DNA from: Sphingosinicella soli
Lineage (GTDB): Bacteria; Pseudomonadota; Alphaproteobacteria; Sphingomonadales; Sphingomonadaceae
Direction: 5' to 3'
Assembly: GCF_014199685.1 (NCBI RefSeq)
Contig: NZ_JACHNZ010000010.1
Location: 1-64,000 of the forward strand
DNA length: 64,000 nucleotides
Shown here: piece by piece, positions 36,204 to 47,977 of the stretch
How positions within the stretch are numbered: position 1 is the first letter of the stretch
How the letters are laid out: each line of letters begins with the position of its first letter
Program-made: the position numbers and the translations under genes
The notes under the pieces: generated by a model
Database searches by the model: none
The model's input: the letters and a program-made list of their open reading frames with translations, nothing else
What the model was told of the DNA's origin: nothing

Positions 36204-36568
36204 AACAGCAAGGCCTTGCGCTCGTGTTTGCCGAGGTGAATCACGCGCGCCTGCACGGCGGGCTCAGTCTCGCCCTCGCAGCCGCCGCGCTCGGGCGGCC
36301 CGTGCGTCTGTTCTTTCAGGGTGAAGCCGTCTGCGCGCTGCAGATCGGGCGGCACTGGGCGGGGGACAAGTCCTACAAGGCAGGCGGCTTACCGCTGCTC
36401 TCCGATCTTCTCGATCACGCCATCGGCCTCGGCCTGCCGATGATGGCGTGCGAATCGGGCATTCACCTCTGCGGCCTCAGCGCGCCGAACCTCATCCCCG
36501 GCGTCGAAACAGGCGGCATGGTCGCCTTCCTCGCCGACGCACGGAACGACGAACTCCTCTTCATATAG
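36179..36568 (+). CDS. DsrE-family protein
   Basis: A 129-residue protein of the DsrE/DsrF/TusD-like fold, with GLSLALAAAALGRPVRLFF at the typical second strand-helix and a cysteine in PMMACESG, followed by a second in HLCGL. Such cysteines can carry persulfide sulfur. The overlap with moeB suggests a link to sulfur transfer, but this is inference. ATG 36188 is an alternative start. It is the last gene of the ubiE-to-DsrE plus-strand run and converges on an SH3 protein gene. Confidence 0.78.
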   Translation: MPVMRKSVKQQGLALVFAEVNHARLHGGLSLALAAAALGRPVRLFFQGEAVCALQIGRHWAGDKSYKAGGLPLLSDLLDHAIGLGLPMMACESGIHLCGLSAPNLIPGVETGGMVAFLADARNDELLFI

Positions 36569-36573
36569 GACTC

Positions 36574-37074
36574 TCAGTTGATCGTCTCGCCCTTGTAGAC
36601 GCCCCACAGATCCACCGCGAGCACATAGCCGTTGCGCCCGCCGAGCGAGAGGCGGCACCAGCCTTCGTCGCAGACCTGAATGTCGGCGACCACGCCCGGC
36701 TCCGCGCGCCACACGGGCGGGCTGGAAAATTCGGCGCGCGCATAGAGATTGGCGATCTTGCCGCGCACCATCGCCGTGCGCTTGCCCGACAGCAGGTTCT
36801 TGTTCATCCAGCCGGTCTCGCCGTCGGGGTCGCGCACCTGCCGCCAGATGCCCCATTCGCGGATCACCTCCAGGGGAAGCCCCTTGCGCATGTAGGTCCA
36901 CGTCACCGGATAGGTCTCGCCGGGCCCGGCGCGCATGTTCGCCTCGCCCGAGGAAATGGAAACCCAGCGCGGGGTCGGTAGGCCGGAAAGCCCCTTGGTG
37001 GCGTCGGTGTCCTGCGCCGCCGCGGGGGTTCCCGCGAAAGCCGCAGTGAGCAGCAAGGCGATGATGCGTTTCAT
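36574..37074 (-). CDS. Secreted SH3-domain protein
   Basis: A 166-residue protein with a signal peptide (cleavage near AAAQD, about residue 21). Two bacterial SH3-like modules follow: one around EANMRAGPGETYPVTW and WRQVRDPDGETGWMNKNLLSG, the second around ANLYARAEF to GWCRLSLGGRNGYVL. This layout is typical of periplasmic SH3 proteins in alphaproteobacteria, with unknown binding partner. ATG 37074 was picked because the signal peptide begins there. Confidence 0.83.
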   Translation of the reverse strand: MKRIIALLLTAAFAGTPAAAQDTDATKGLSGLPTPRWVSISSGEANMRAGPGETYPVTWTYMRKGLPLEVIREWGIWRQVRDPDGETGWMNKNLLSGKRTAMVRGKIANLYARAEFSSPPVWRAEPGVVADIQVCDEGWCRLSLGGRNGYVLAVDLWGVYKGETIN

Positions 37075-37166
37075 ACCGCTATTGAATCGAAACTGCCGCG
37101 CCATGCAAGCACCTCCGTTTCTCTCTCGGCCTTGACGTCGGTGCACGTCAATCCTAGCGACAGGAC

Positions 37167-38159
37167 ATGGAAGATCGCCCCCGCCGCCCGCGCGTCGTCG
37201 TCACGCGCCGCCTGCCGCAACCCGTCGAAGCGCGCATGAGCGAACTGTTCGATTCGGTTCTGAACCCTGAAGACAAGGCGATGTCGCAGGATGCGCTTGC
37301 CGCCGCGATGGCGGATTGCGACGTCTTTCTGCCCACCGTCACCGATACGATCGACGCGGCGCTCATCGCCGCCGCGCCGCCGCGCCTGAAGCTGATCGCC
37401 AATTACGGCACCGGCGTGAACCACATCGATCTCGTCGCCGCGCGCGCGAAGGGCATCATGGTCACGAACACCCCCGGCGTGCTTACCGAGGATACGGCGG
37501 ATCTCGCCATGTCGCTGATCCTCTCGGTGCCGCGCCGCCTCACCGAAGGCAGCCGCCAGCTGTATTCGGGCCATTGGGACGGCTGGAAACCCTGCGACGT
37601 GCACGGCCACCGCATCACCGGCAAGAAGCTCGGCATCATCGGCATGGGCCGCATCGGCCAGGCGATCGCCGCGCGCGCCCGCGCGTTCGGGCTCCGCATC
37701 CACTACCACAACCGCCGCCCTCTGGCGGATACCGTCGAAGGCATGCTGGGCGCGACCTATTGGGACGATCTCGATGCGATGATCGAGGCGGTGGACATCG
37801 TTTCCATCAACTGCCCCCTCACCGACGAAACCCGCCACCTGTTCGACGCACGGCGAATCGCGCTGCTCGGCTGCGACGGGTATCTCGTCAATACGGCGCG
37901 CGGCGAGATCATCGACGAAGAGGCTTTGGCGGACGCGCTGGAAAAGGGCGTCATCGCGGGCGCCGGGCTCGACGTGTTCGAGGATGAACCCCGCATCAAT
38001 CCGCGCCTGCTTCCGCTGGGCAACGTAACGCTGCTGCCGCACATGGGCTCGGCGACGTTCGAGGGGCGGCAGGCGATGGGCGACAAGGTCGTCACCAACA
38101 TCCGCGCCTGGGCCGATGGGCATCGCCCGCCCGATCAGGTTCTTGAAGGTTGGCTCTAA
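37167..38159 (+). CDS. D-2-hydroxyacid dehydrogenase, glyoxylate/hydroxypyruvate reductase type
   Basis: A 330-residue NAD(P)-dependent enzyme with the D-isomer 2-hydroxyacid dehydrogenase fold. It has LIANYGTGVNHID, the Rossmann motif GMGRIGQAIA, and catalytic residues in NTARGEIIDE (Arg), GLDVFEDEP (Glu) and LLPHMGSAT (His). It resembles D-glycerate dehydrogenase and GyaR-like reductases, which would turn the glyoxylate made by isocitrate lyase into glycolate. Formate dehydrogenase is less likely by length. It is transcribed alone. Confidence 0.88.
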   Translation: MEDRPRRPRVVVTRRLPQPVEARMSELFDSVLNPEDKAMSQDALAAAMADCDVFLPTVTDTIDAALIAAAPPRLKLIANYGTGVNHIDLVAARAKGIMVTNTPGVLTEDTADLAMSLILSVPRRLTEGSRQLYSGHWDGWKPCDVHGHRITGKKLGIIGMGRIGQAIAARARAFGLRIHYHNRRPLADTVEGMLGATYWDDLDAMIEAVDIVSINCPLTDETRHLFDARRIALLGCDGYLVNTARGEIIDEEALADALEKGVIAGAGLDVFEDEPRINPRLLPLGNVTLLPHMGSATFEGRQAMGDKVVTNIRAWADGHRPPDQVLEGWL

Positions 38160-38226
38160 GCAGGGAACCGCTTGCCCCCACACGGCGTTTACCCTGCGAT
38201 GGGGCGTTAATTGTGGGAGATATTCC

Positions 38227-38514
38227 ATGCGTAAGTCTATGATTGTTCTGGCATCAGGCGCGTTGCTTGCGCTCGGCGCCTGCACCGGCAGCCGCACGGT
38301 GGATAGCGGCCTTATCGGGGCCGGCGTCGGCGCAGCCGCCGGGTCGGTCGTGCCGGGCGTCAGCACCACCGAAGGTGCGATTGCCGGCGGTGCCGCAGGC
38401 GCGATCTACGGCGCCGTGACCGACGGCAAGGCGAAGCGCGGCAGCAAGGAATATTGCCGCGACCGTTATCCGCGCAATTCGCGCGACTATGATCTGTGTC
38501 GCCGCGATCGATAA
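38227..38514 (+). CDS. Glycine-zipper lipoprotein
   Basis: A 95-residue protein with a lipobox (LGAC) after a short signal peptide, then a glycine-zipper stretch (LIGAGVGAAAGSVVPG and GAIAGGAAGAIYG) that should form a tight helical hairpin in a membrane. It ends in a charged tail with two cysteines. It is a small outer-membrane-type lipoprotein of unknown role, similar to OsmB-like and YMGG proteins. GGGAGA at 38214-38219 sets the start. Confidence 0.82.
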   Translation: MRKSMIVLASGALLALGACTGSRTVDSGLIGAGVGAAAGSVVPGVSTTEGAIAGGAAGAIYGAVTDGKAKRGSKEYCRDRYPRNSRDYDLCRRDR

Positions 38515-38530
38515 CCTCGATCCTTAAACC

Positions 38531-39937
38531 TCAGTCGCCGGTCATGATCCTGTCGACAAGCTGCTTCACCGTCGGCACGAAACCGTTCGAATAGAACGGG
38601 TCTGTCGAGAAGTGGTGGGCGCTGTGACCGGCGAACATGAGATTGTCTTCGGGCGGTGAGCCGTGCGCGATATCCTGAAGCGTCTTCTGGATGCAGAAGG
38701 ATCGCGGATCGGCGAGCCGCCCGGTGCTGTTCTTGTCGAGGTGCTCGGCCCACGCGCTGAAGCGGCACTGCGACAGGCAGCCCATGCAGTCGGCCTGATC
38801 CTTGCGGACGGTCTTCGCCATTCCGGGCGTTTCGAACACCAGCGTGTCGTCGGGCGTTTTCAGCGCTTCGGTATAGCCCTGCGCGTGCCAGCCGCGTGCG
38901 TGCAGCAGGTCGTCGCGCGTGACATAATAGTGCTTGTTGCCCGGAACGCCGACATCCAGCAGGTGCGTGCGATGGTCGTGCGGTTCGGTGGAAATGCCGA
39001 TCTGCCGTTCGGAACGGTGGATAAGGCTTTCCAGAAACGGGGTTCTCACCGCCGAAGAATAAAACCCCGTCGGCGAGAACGCCTGCAGCAGGATGTCGCC
39101 TTCCACAAGCGTCGTCAGCTTGCGCTTCCACACCTCGGGGATCGGGCTTTCCTGCGTCAGCAGCGGCCGCGAGCCGAACTGAAAGGCGATCGCGCCGAGT
39201 TCGGGATTGTCGATCCAGTGATCCCATTCGCGCAGATACCAGACCCCGCCAGCCATCACGATCGGCACGTCGTCGGAAATGCCGACCTCGCGCATCGTGT
39301 CGCGCAGATCCTTCACGCGCGGATAGGGGTCTTGCGGGTGGAGCGGGTCTTCGGCGTTGGAGAGGCCGTTGTGGCCGCCCGCGAGCCACGGATCTTCATA
39401 AACCACCGCGCCGAGCCATTCGGGCGCCTTGCCGTACGCGCGCTTCCACAGCGCGCGGAACGCCCGCGCCGACGAGATGATCGGGTAATAATATGTGCTG
39501 TATCGCGCCGCGATCTCGCTCAGCTTGTAAGGCATGCCCGCGCCGCAGGTCACGCCGTCGACGAGTTCGCCTGCCTCTTCGAGAATGCCTTCGAGGATGC
39601 GCTGCGCGCCGCCCATTTCCCACAGCACGTTGATGTTGATGCCGCCCTGCCCGCCGGAAATCTCGTGCGCGCGGCGGACCTGCTCGACACCGCCGGCGAT
39701 GCCGTAGGCGACCAGCTCTTCGTGGCGGTCGCCGCGCGTGCGGCCGTGATAGATCTGCGGAATGATGTTGCCGGCGGCATCGTAGCTGTCGGCGTTCACC
39801 CCCGACACGGTTCCCAGCCCGCCCGCGGCGGCCCACGCACCCGACGAGGCATGGTTAGTCGCCGAAACACCCTTGCCGCCTTCAACGAGCGGAAGAAGTT
39901 CGCGCCCGCCCATGCGGATGGAATTCAAAAGCTTCAT
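38531..39937 (-). CDS. Nitronate monooxygenase-like flavoprotein with C-terminal cysteine cluster
   Basis: A 468-residue FMN TIM-barrel protein resembling NMO/2-nitropropane dioxygenase, with GGININVLWEMGG, VTCGAGMPYKL, PIVMAGGVWYLREWDHW and LGAIAFQFGSRPLL. It is about 120 residues longer than usual NMOs. The extra C-terminal part has CMGCLSQC (C-x2-C-x3-C) plus a fourth cysteine about 23 residues later, which could bind a metal or iron-sulfur cluster. This extension is seen directly; its role is unknown. It is read convergently with the lipoprotein gene. Confidence 0.82.
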   Translation of the reverse strand: MKLLNSIRMGGRELLPLVEGGKGVSATNHASSGAWAAAGGLGTVSGVNADSYDAAGNIIPQIYHGRTRGDRHEELVAYGIAGGVEQVRRAHEISGGQGGININVLWEMGGAQRILEGILEEAGELVDGVTCGAGMPYKLSEIAARYSTYYYPIISSARAFRALWKRAYGKAPEWLGAVVYEDPWLAGGHNGLSNAEDPLHPQDPYPRVKDLRDTMREVGISDDVPIVMAGGVWYLREWDHWIDNPELGAIAFQFGSRPLLTQESPIPEVWKRKLTTLVEGDILLQAFSPTGFYSSAVRTPFLESLIHRSERQIGISTEPHDHRTHLLDVGVPGNKHYYVTRDDLLHARGWHAQGYTEALKTPDDTLVFETPGMAKTVRKDQADCMGCLSQCRFSAWAEHLDKNSTGRLADPRSFCIQKTLQDIAHGSPPEDNLMFAGHSAHHFSTDPFYSNGFVPTVKQLVDRIMTGD

Positions 39938-40055
39938 GATACCTGTTGTCGTTTCTCAGCCCGCTCGCGCCCCTCCGGCGCATCTCCCCCGCCGAGCTAT
40001 AAACCAACCGGAGCGCTGTTGGGGCAGAAAAATTACCCGGTCGCCAAATAGGCAA

Positions 40056-40082
40056 AGGGGAATCCTCCGAAGAGGATCCCCC
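40056..40082 (-). terminator. Terminator of pnp
   Basis: On the minus strand a GC-rich stem (gggggatcctc with gaggattcccc) closes on a TTCG tetraloop and is followed by ttt. The stem has one bulged base. It starts 15 bases after the pnp stop. Confidence 0.75.
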
Positions 40083-40096
40083 GAAAATGCCGTTTG

Positions 40097-42433
40097 TCAG
40101 TCGCGGTCGCCGGCGATGAAGTCCGGCAGACCGCCGCCTTCACCTTCGCTCGACTCTTCGCGGCGCGGACGCTCGCCGCCCTCTCCGCGATCCCGGCGCG
40201 GGCCACGGTCGCGGTCACGACCGCCACCACCGCCGCCGCCACCACCACGGCCACGATCACCGCCGCGGCCGCGATCGCCGCCGCCGCGGTCGCTGCGCTC
40301 ACCGCGCGGACGCTCCTCGCGGGGCGGGCGCGTGTCGGGCAGTTCCTCGCCCGTTTCCTGATTGACGAGGCGCATCGACAGGCGAACCTTGCCGCGATCG
40401 TCGACGCCGAGCACCTTGACCTTCACGTCCTGGCCTTCGGTGAGCACTTCGGAAACCTTCGCGACGCGCTCTTCCTTGATCTCGGAGATGTGGACGAGGC
40501 CGTCCTTGGCGCCCATGAAGTTCACGAACGCGCCGAAATCGACCATCGACACGACCTTGCCGTTGTAGACCTTGCCCACTTCCGGCTCGGCGACGATGCC
40601 GATGATCCAGTTGCGCGCGGCTTCGATCTTGGCGACGTCCGACGACGCGATCTTGATCGTGCCGTCGTCCTCGATGTCCACCTTGGCGCCGGTCTCCGCG
40701 ACGATCTCGCGGATCACCTTGCCGCCGGTGCCGATCACTTCACGGATCTTGTCCTTCGGGATCGTCATCGTCTCGATGCGCGGCGCGTGCGCCGACATCT
40801 CGTTGCGGGTGCCGTCGAGCGCCTTGTTCATCTCGTTCAGGATGTGCGCGCGTCCGGCCTTCGCCTGGCTGAGCGCCACCTTCATGATCTCTTCGGTGAT
40901 GCCCGCGATCTTGATGTCCATCTGCAGCGACGTGATGCCGAGCTCGGTGCCCGCCACCTTGAAGTCCATGTCGCCGAGATGATCCTCGTCACCGAGGATG
41001 TCGGAGATGACCGCGAAATCCTTGCCTTCCAGGATCAGACCCATCGCGATGCCCGAAACCGGGCGCTTCAGCGGCACGCCGGCATCCATCAGCGCCAGCG
41101 ATCCGCCGCACACCGTCGCCATCGAGGACGAGCCGTTCGACTCGGTGATGTCGGCGATGACGCGCATCGTGTACGGGAACTCCGCCTTGGTCGGCAGCAC
41201 GGGGCGCAGCGCGCGCCATGCGAGCTTGCCGTGGCCGACTTCGCGGCGGCCCGGCGCGCCGAAGCGGCCGACTTCACCGACCGAATACGGCGGGAAGTTG
41301 TAGTGCAGCAGGAAGTTTTCGTGGCTGATGCCGTAGATCGCGTCGATCATCTGCTCGTCGTCGGCGGTGCCGAGCGTCGTGGTGACGATCGCCTGCGTTT
41401 CGCCGCGCGTGAACAGCGCGGAGCCGTGCGTGCGCGGCAGAACCTGCACTTCGGCCATGATCGCGCGAACGTCTTCCTTGCCGCGACCGTCGATACGGCG
41501 GCCGTCCTTCAGGATGGCGCCGCGAACGATGTCGGCTTCCAGCTTCTTGACGAGCTTGCCGAGCTTCATCTTCTCGGCGGGCTCCGCATCCGCATAGGAG
41601 TCCTTCGCCTTGGCGCGCGCGGCGTCGAGCGCGGCGACGCGCTCCTGCTTCACGGTCAGCTTGTAGGCGGCTTCGATATCCTTGCCGACGAGCTTCTTGA
41701 GCGAGGCCTTCTTCGCGGCGGAACCGTCGTCGAGCTTCAGCTCCCACGGATCCTTGGCAGCCTTCTCGGCGAGGCGGATGATCGCATCGATGACCTTCTT
41801 GCCGTTCTCGTGAACGAACATCACGGCGCCGAGCATCACTTCCTCGGAAAGCTCATGCGCTTCCGATTCCACCATCAGCACCGCGTCCATCGTGCCGGCG
41901 GCGACGAGGTCGAGCTTCGAGCCTTCGAGGCCACGGCTGGGGTTCAGCACATACTCGCCGTCGACATAGCCGACGCGGCCACCCGCGATCGGGCCCATGA
42001 ACGGCACGCCCGAAAGCGTCAGCGCGGCCGACGCGGCGATGAGCGCCAGCACGTCCGGCTCGTTCTCGCCGTCGTAGCTCAGCACCTGGCAGATCACGTT
42101 GATCTCGTTGTAGAAGCCTTCCGGGAACAGCGGACGGATCGGCCGGTCGATAAGACGGCTGGTCAGCGTCTCATGCTCGGTCGGGCGACCTTCGCGCTTG
42201 AAGAAGCCGCCGGGGATACGGCCTGCGGCCGAAAACTTTTCCTGATAGTGCACGGTCAGCGGGAAGAAATCCTGGCCTTCCTTCACCGACTTCGCAGCCG
42301 TCACGGCGCAGAGCACCACGGTTTCACCGAGCGTCGCGAACACCGCGCCGTCGGCCTGACGGGCAACACGGCCCGTTTCGAGGGTCAGCGTCTGGCCGCC
42401 CCACTGCGTTTCAACTTTATGGATATTGAACAT
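40097..42433 (-). CDS. pnp: Polyribonucleotide nucleotidyltransferase (PNPase)
   Basis: A phosphorolytic 3'-5' exoribonuclease that forms the core of RNA-degrading complexes. The 778-residue protein has two RNase PH domains ([19 protein letters not shown] and the second core with [19 protein letters not shown]), a KH domain around [15 protein letters not shown], and an S1 domain at [15 protein letters not shown]. The last 77 residues are an Arg/Gly-rich tail. ATG 42433 ([11 protein letters not shown]) gives the normal N-terminus. It follows rpsO, as in E. coli. Confidence 0.97.
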   Translation of the reverse strand: MFNIHKVETQWGGQTLTLETGRVARQADGAVFATLGETVVLCAVTAAKSVKEGQDFFPLTVHYQEKFSAAGRIPGGFFKREGRPTEHETLTSRLIDRPIRPLFPEGFYNEINVICQVLSYDGENEPDVLALIAASAALTLSGVPFMGPIAGGRVGYVDGEYVLNPSRGLEGSKLDLVAAGTMDAVLMVESEAHELSEEVMLGAVMFVHENGKKVIDAIIRLAEKAAKDPWELKLDDGSAAKKASLKKLVGKDIEAAYKLTVKQERVAALDAARAKAKDSYADAEPAEKMKLGKLVKKLEADIVRGAILKDGRRIDGRGKEDVRAIMAEVQVLPRTHGSALFTRGETQAIVTTTLGTADDEQMIDAIYGISHENFLLHYNFPPYSVGEVGRFGAPGRREVGHGKLAWRALRPVLPTKAEFPYTMRVIADITESNGSSSMATVCGGSLALMDAGVPLKRPVSGIAMGLILEGKDFAVISDILGDEDHLGDMDFKVAGTELGITSLQMDIKIAGITEEIMKVALSQAKAGRAHILNEMNKALDGTRNEMSAHAPRIETMTIPKDKIREVIGTGGKVIREIVAETGAKVDIEDDGTIKIASSDVAKIEAARNWIIGIVAEPEVGKVYNGKVVSMVDFGAFVNFMGAKDGLVHISEIKEERVAKVSEVLTEGQDVKVKVLGVDDRGKVRLSMRLVNQETGEELPDTRPPREERPRGERSDRGGGDRGRGGDRGRGGGGGGGGGRDRDRGPRRDRGEGGERPRREESSEGEGGGLPDFIAGDRD
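40196..40312. repeat. Low-complexity GGN/RGG-coding repeat in pnp
   Basis: Within the 3' end of pnp the sequence is a run of short, imperfect ccgccaccacc- and ccgcggccgcgatc-like units. On the minus strand it codes for [13 protein letters not shown] and a run of nine glycines. It is part of the reading frame and not a separate element. Slippage could vary its length among strains. Confidence 0.7.
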
Positions 42434-42574
42434 CTGTTTTTCCGTTTCCTTCACGGCCGGTCAAAAACGGGCCCTATGCCCGCCCGGCCTCCATCGTCCG
42501 TTCCCGCGCCTATCGCGGTGAACGGTTTGCGCACGGCGGCAAGCCAATTCGCATGCCGTACCTTGAATACGAAA

Positions 42575-42596
42575 CGGGCGCCGTGCGCGGCGCCCG
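42575..42596 (-). terminator. rpsO-pnp intercistronic hairpin
   Basis: A perfect 8-base stem (cgggcgcc and ggcgcccg) with a six-base loop, located 14 bases past the rpsO stop. On the minus strand it is followed by tttcgtatt. By analogy with E. coli it may be an attenuator or RNase III site between rpsO and pnp. Confidence 0.7.
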
Positions 42597-42610
42597 AGAC
42601 GAACCTTGTT

Positions 42611-42880
42611 TTACTTGCGAAGCCCGAGCTTCCCGATGAGGTCGGTGTACCGCCCCTCGTCCTTGCGCTTCAGATAATCGAGCAGCGTGCGCCGCTTGTT
42701 CACCAGCATCAGCAGTCCGCGCCGTGAATGGTTGTCCTTGGCGTGGCTCTTGAAGTGCTCGGTGAGGTTCGAGATGCGCTCGGTGAGGATCGAGACCTGG
42801 ACTTCGGGGCTGCCGGTGTCGCCTTCGGCGCGGGCATGTTCCTTGATAAGCGCTTCCTTGCGCTCGGCTGTAATCGACAT
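42611..42880 (-). CDS. rpsO: Small ribosomal subunit protein uS15
   Basis: An 89-residue primary 16S-rRNA-binding protein that nucleates the central domain of the 30S subunit. [20 protein letters not shown] and [20 protein letters not shown] are diagnostic, and the length is exactly that of the family. It lies between truB and pnp in the conserved operon order, with only 15 bases to truB upstream. Confidence 0.98.
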   Translation of the reverse strand: MSITAERKEALIKEHARAEGDTGSPEVQVSILTERISNLTEHFKSHAKDNHSRRGLLMLVNKRRTLLDYLKRKDEGRYTDLIGKLGLRK

Positions 42881-42895
42881 CGTGACTCCTTCGTT

Positions 42896-43777
42896 CTAGA
42901 GGTTGAAGCCCCGCTCCACACGGACCGTTCCCGCTTCAACGCGGGCGAGCGCGACAGGCACTGCGTCCAGCATCGCGACCACGAGTCCGTCCGGTTCGGG
43001 ACGTCCGGCGAGCGTCTGGCCCGATTTGAGCCGGGCCGCTTCGCCGGGGTTGACCGCCAGAGCCGGGATGTCGTCCAGCCCCGCGGTCAGCGGCAACAGT
43101 GCCGCTATAAGGCGCTGCTCCATAGCGAGTTCGCCGAGTTTGTCCAGCGATATCGCGCCTTCCAGGCCGAACGGCCCCGCCTGCGTACGCCGCAGCATGA
43201 CGACGTGGCCGACCGTGCCGAGCGCCTCCGCGATGTCGCGCGCCAGGCTCCGCACATAGGTGCCCTTGGAGGAGGAAACCGAGAACGTCGCCGTCTCGCC
43301 GTCCGTCTCTACAAGCCGCAGCGCGTGGATCGTCACCGCGCGCGGCGGCAGCACCACCGTCTCCCCTGCCCGCGCCCGCGCATAGGCCCGCTGTCCATCG
43401 ACCTTCAGCGCCGAATAGGCGGGCGGGCGCTGCGAAATGGGGCCGGTGAAGCGCGGCAGGATCGCCTCGATCGCCGCGCGCGACGGGCGCACGTCCGATG
43501 TCGCCACCACCGCGCCTTCGGCATCCTCGGTTTCGGTCGCCGCGCCGAAGCGCACGGTGAAGGCATAGGCCTTGTCGCCGTTCAGCATCCGCCCGGTCAG
43601 CTTGGTCGCCTCGCCGAGCGCGATCGGCAGCACGCCGGTCGCCAGCGGATCGAGCGTACCGCCGTGGCCGATCTTCGGTTTCGGCAACCCCGCCTGACGC
43701 CACAGCCGTTTTATCGCGGCAACGCCCTGCGCCGAGGTCAGCCCCAGCGGCTTGTCGAGAATGATCCAGCCGTTCAC
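42896..43777 (-). CDS. truB: tRNA pseudouridine-55 synthase
   Basis: It makes pseudouridine 55 in the T-arm of tRNAs. The 293-residue protein has GWIILDKPLGLTSAQGV, the catalytic aspartate in HGGTLDPLATGVLPI, then RPPAYSALKVDGQRAY and GTYVRSLARDIAEALG. The frame runs on upstream through a separate secreted-protein region, but GTG 43777 gives the family N-terminus V-N-G-W. It follows the small DUF6491-like gene by 32 bases and precedes rpsO. Confidence 0.95.
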   Translation of the reverse strand: MNGWIILDKPLGLTSAQGVAAIKRLWRQAGLPKPKIGHGGTLDPLATGVLPIALGEATKLTGRMLNGDKAYAFTVRFGAATETEDAEGAVVATSDVRPSRAAIEAILPRFTGPISQRPPAYSALKVDGQRAYARARAGETVVLPPRAVTIHALRLVETDGETATFSVSSSKGTYVRSLARDIAEALGTVGHVVMLRRTQAGPFGLEGAISLDKLGELAMEQRLIAALLPLTAGLDDIPALAVNPGEAARLKSGQTLAGRPEPDGLVVAMLDAVPVALARVEAGTVRVERGFNL

Positions 43778-43809
43778 GCGTGCGGCTTTAACGCTGCACG
43801 CCGCGCGTG

Positions 43810-44205
43810 TCAGTCTTCTTTGCTGGCGGCCTTTTCGGCTTTGGCCTTTTTGCCGGGGTCTTCCGCCGTCACCAGGCTTTTCAGCTGGCAGGTGCGCCCG
43901 TCGACGAGGATCTGCCCGAACTTGTCGAGTGTGCCCGCGCCCTTGGTGACGAAGCCGATCGCGTTCGCGAAGTTCAGGCCCGTGCAGGGGCCCATCGTCT
44001 CGGCATAATACCAGCGGCCGGTCTGGCCCTCGATATAGAGCGCGCGGTCGCTTTCGGCGCGGAAGTTCCGAATGCCGGTCGTGTCGGCGAAGGGAATGCG
44101 CGCGTCCTCGCCGAACGTCGCCTGCGGTTCGGCCGCGCCCGCCGGAACGACGGAAAGGAGCGCGGCGACAGCGCCCGCTCCGGCAGCCTGGAAAAGGGTC
44201 TTCAT
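43810..44205 (-). CDS. Secreted DUF6491-like protein
   Basis: A 131-residue protein with a signal peptide (cleavage near AGAAEP) and a mature region containing IRNFRAESDRALYIEGQTG, GRWYYAE, the cysteine in PCTGLNFANAIGF, and DGRTCQLKSL, followed by a lysine-rich tail. The pattern fits the DUF6491 family as I recall it. Its function is unknown. It sits between rbfA and truB, an unexpected place for a periplasmic protein. Confidence 0.8.
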   Translation of the reverse strand: MKTLFQAAGAGAVAALLSVVPAGAAEPQATFGEDARIPFADTTGIRNFRAESDRALYIEGQTGRWYYAETMGPCTGLNFANAIGFVTKGAGTLDKFGQILVDGRTCQLKSLVTAEDPGKKAKAEKAASKED

Positions 44206-44354
44206 GCTCTGTCTCCTTCGCCCCGCTTTTCACTCCCGGAGGCTGAACGCCCACTGAGCGGCGCGGTCAGTTCCCGTTCAGGCCGACGCGTGGAAATACG
44301 GCTTCGCCGTCAGCCCGGCGTTTCGATCGGAACCGGCGGCGGCTTCGGCAGGCG

Positions 44355-44744
44355 TCAATCGTCGCCGAGGTCGCGCGCCACCTTGGGGTCGCGCAGCAGC
44401 GCATCGATGCGGCTGGCTTCTTCATAGCTCTCGTCGAGCCGGAACTTCAGATTGGGCGTGTATTTGGTGGACATCGACCGCGCCACCTCGCCGCGCAGGA
44501 ACTTCGCGTTCCGGCGAAGCGCCGCGAGCACCTCTTCGTCATCGCCGCCGAGCGCCTTCACGAAGGCGGTGGCGATGCGCAGGTCCGGCGAGACGCGCAC
44601 TTCGCTCACCGAAACGATGTGTTTTTCGAGCACGGGATCACGCACCTCGCCGCGCCCGAGCACGCTCGCGAGCACATGGCGCACCTGCTCACCGATCCGC
44701 AGCAAACGAACCGATTTGCCTTCGGGGGTTTGCATCTGCCGCAT
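44355..44744 (-). CDS. rbfA: Ribosome-binding factor A
   Basis: It binds the 30S subunit and helps mature the 16S 5' end. The 129-residue KH-type protein has [37 protein letters not shown] and the C-terminal [19 protein letters not shown]. Its length is normal. It lies 20 bases after infB, and 149 bases of apparently featureless sequence separate it from the next gene downstream. Confidence 0.96.
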   Translation of the reverse strand: MRQMQTPEGKSVRLLRIGEQVRHVLASVLGRGEVRDPVLEKHIVSVSEVRVSPDLRIATAFVKALGGDDEEVLAALRRNAKFLRGEVARSMSTKYTPNLKFRLDESYEEASRIDALLRDPKVARDLGDD

Positions 44745-44764
44745 AGGGTTCCCGCGCGAACGCC

Positions 44765-47314
<2,550 letters not shown>

Positions 47315-47323
47315 TCGTACCCT

Positions 47324-47977
47324 TTACAACCCAAGTCCAGCAGACGGCGCACCGTCCGCGTTTTCGATTCCGTCATGCAGACCAAGATACGCGCGCCAAC
47401 GGCCGACCGCAGACTCCACGCGCAGCGCGGCCTGCCGGTCGCGAAGCGCGGCGTGTACCACATTGGCCTGCCCCAGTGCCAAGGACAATTCATCCCGGCC
47501 CGCCGGCAACGCGATTGCTTTGGCCTTTCCGCCCGCCGAATGCAACCGCTGCGCCAGCTTGCGCACGCCGTCGGGCGCCGCGTCGGCGGCGTGCAGCACA
47601 AGCCGCGCCTCGCCGCTGTCCACCGCCGCCGCGATCCGGTCGCTGCCCAGAAGCAGGTTCCCCGAACGCAGCTCCAGCCCCAGCCGATCGAGCGCGGCGC
47701 GCTTCAACCCCGCTTCGATACGCGCCGCCATGCCTTCGGGCACGTGCTTCACATCGCCCTTGAAGGCGCGTTGCAGCGCGCCCCTCAGCTTGCCCTTGGC
47801 TTCCGCCTCCGCGACGAGCGCGTGGTCGGGCTTCACCCATGCGCCGCGACCCGGCGCGCGCGCGCCGATGTCCGGCAGAACCTCGCCGTCGGGGGAAAGG
47901 GCCAGACGCAGCAGTGCGTCCCGTCCCTCCCGCTCACCGCTTATTATGCAGCGACGTTCGGGCTCATGCTTGGGCAT
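47324..47977 (-). CDS. ylxR: YlxR-family (DUF448) RNA-binding protein
   Basis: A 217-residue protein with an N-terminal YlxR domain ([20 protein letters not shown], then [10 protein letters not shown]) and a C-terminal L7Ae-like region ([20 protein letters not shown] and [14 protein letters not shown]). The fused form is usual in alphaproteobacteria. It is thought to bind RNA and to act with NusA or RNase P, but this is not established for the group. ATG 47977 overlaps the nusA stop by 14 bases. Confidence 0.88.
   Translation of the reverse strand: MPKHEPERRCIISGEREGRDALLRLALSPDGEVLPDIGARAPGRGAWVKPDHALVAEAEAKGKLRGALQRAFKGDVKHVPEGMAARIEAGLKRAALDRLGLELRSGNLLLGSDRIAAAVDSGEARLVLHAADAAPDGVRKLAQRLHSAGGKAKAIALPAGRDELSLALGQANVVHAALRDRQAALRVESAVGRWRAYLGLHDGIENADGAPSAGLGL

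Noticed and set aside
40196-40312. Possible CRISPR-like repeats
   Set aside because: The units are irregular, have no spacers of constant length, and lie inside the pnp reading frame as glycine/arginine codons.
44298-44310. Small hairpin after rbfA as a terminator
   Set aside because: The stem has only five base pairs and no T tract follows, so termination is not supported.
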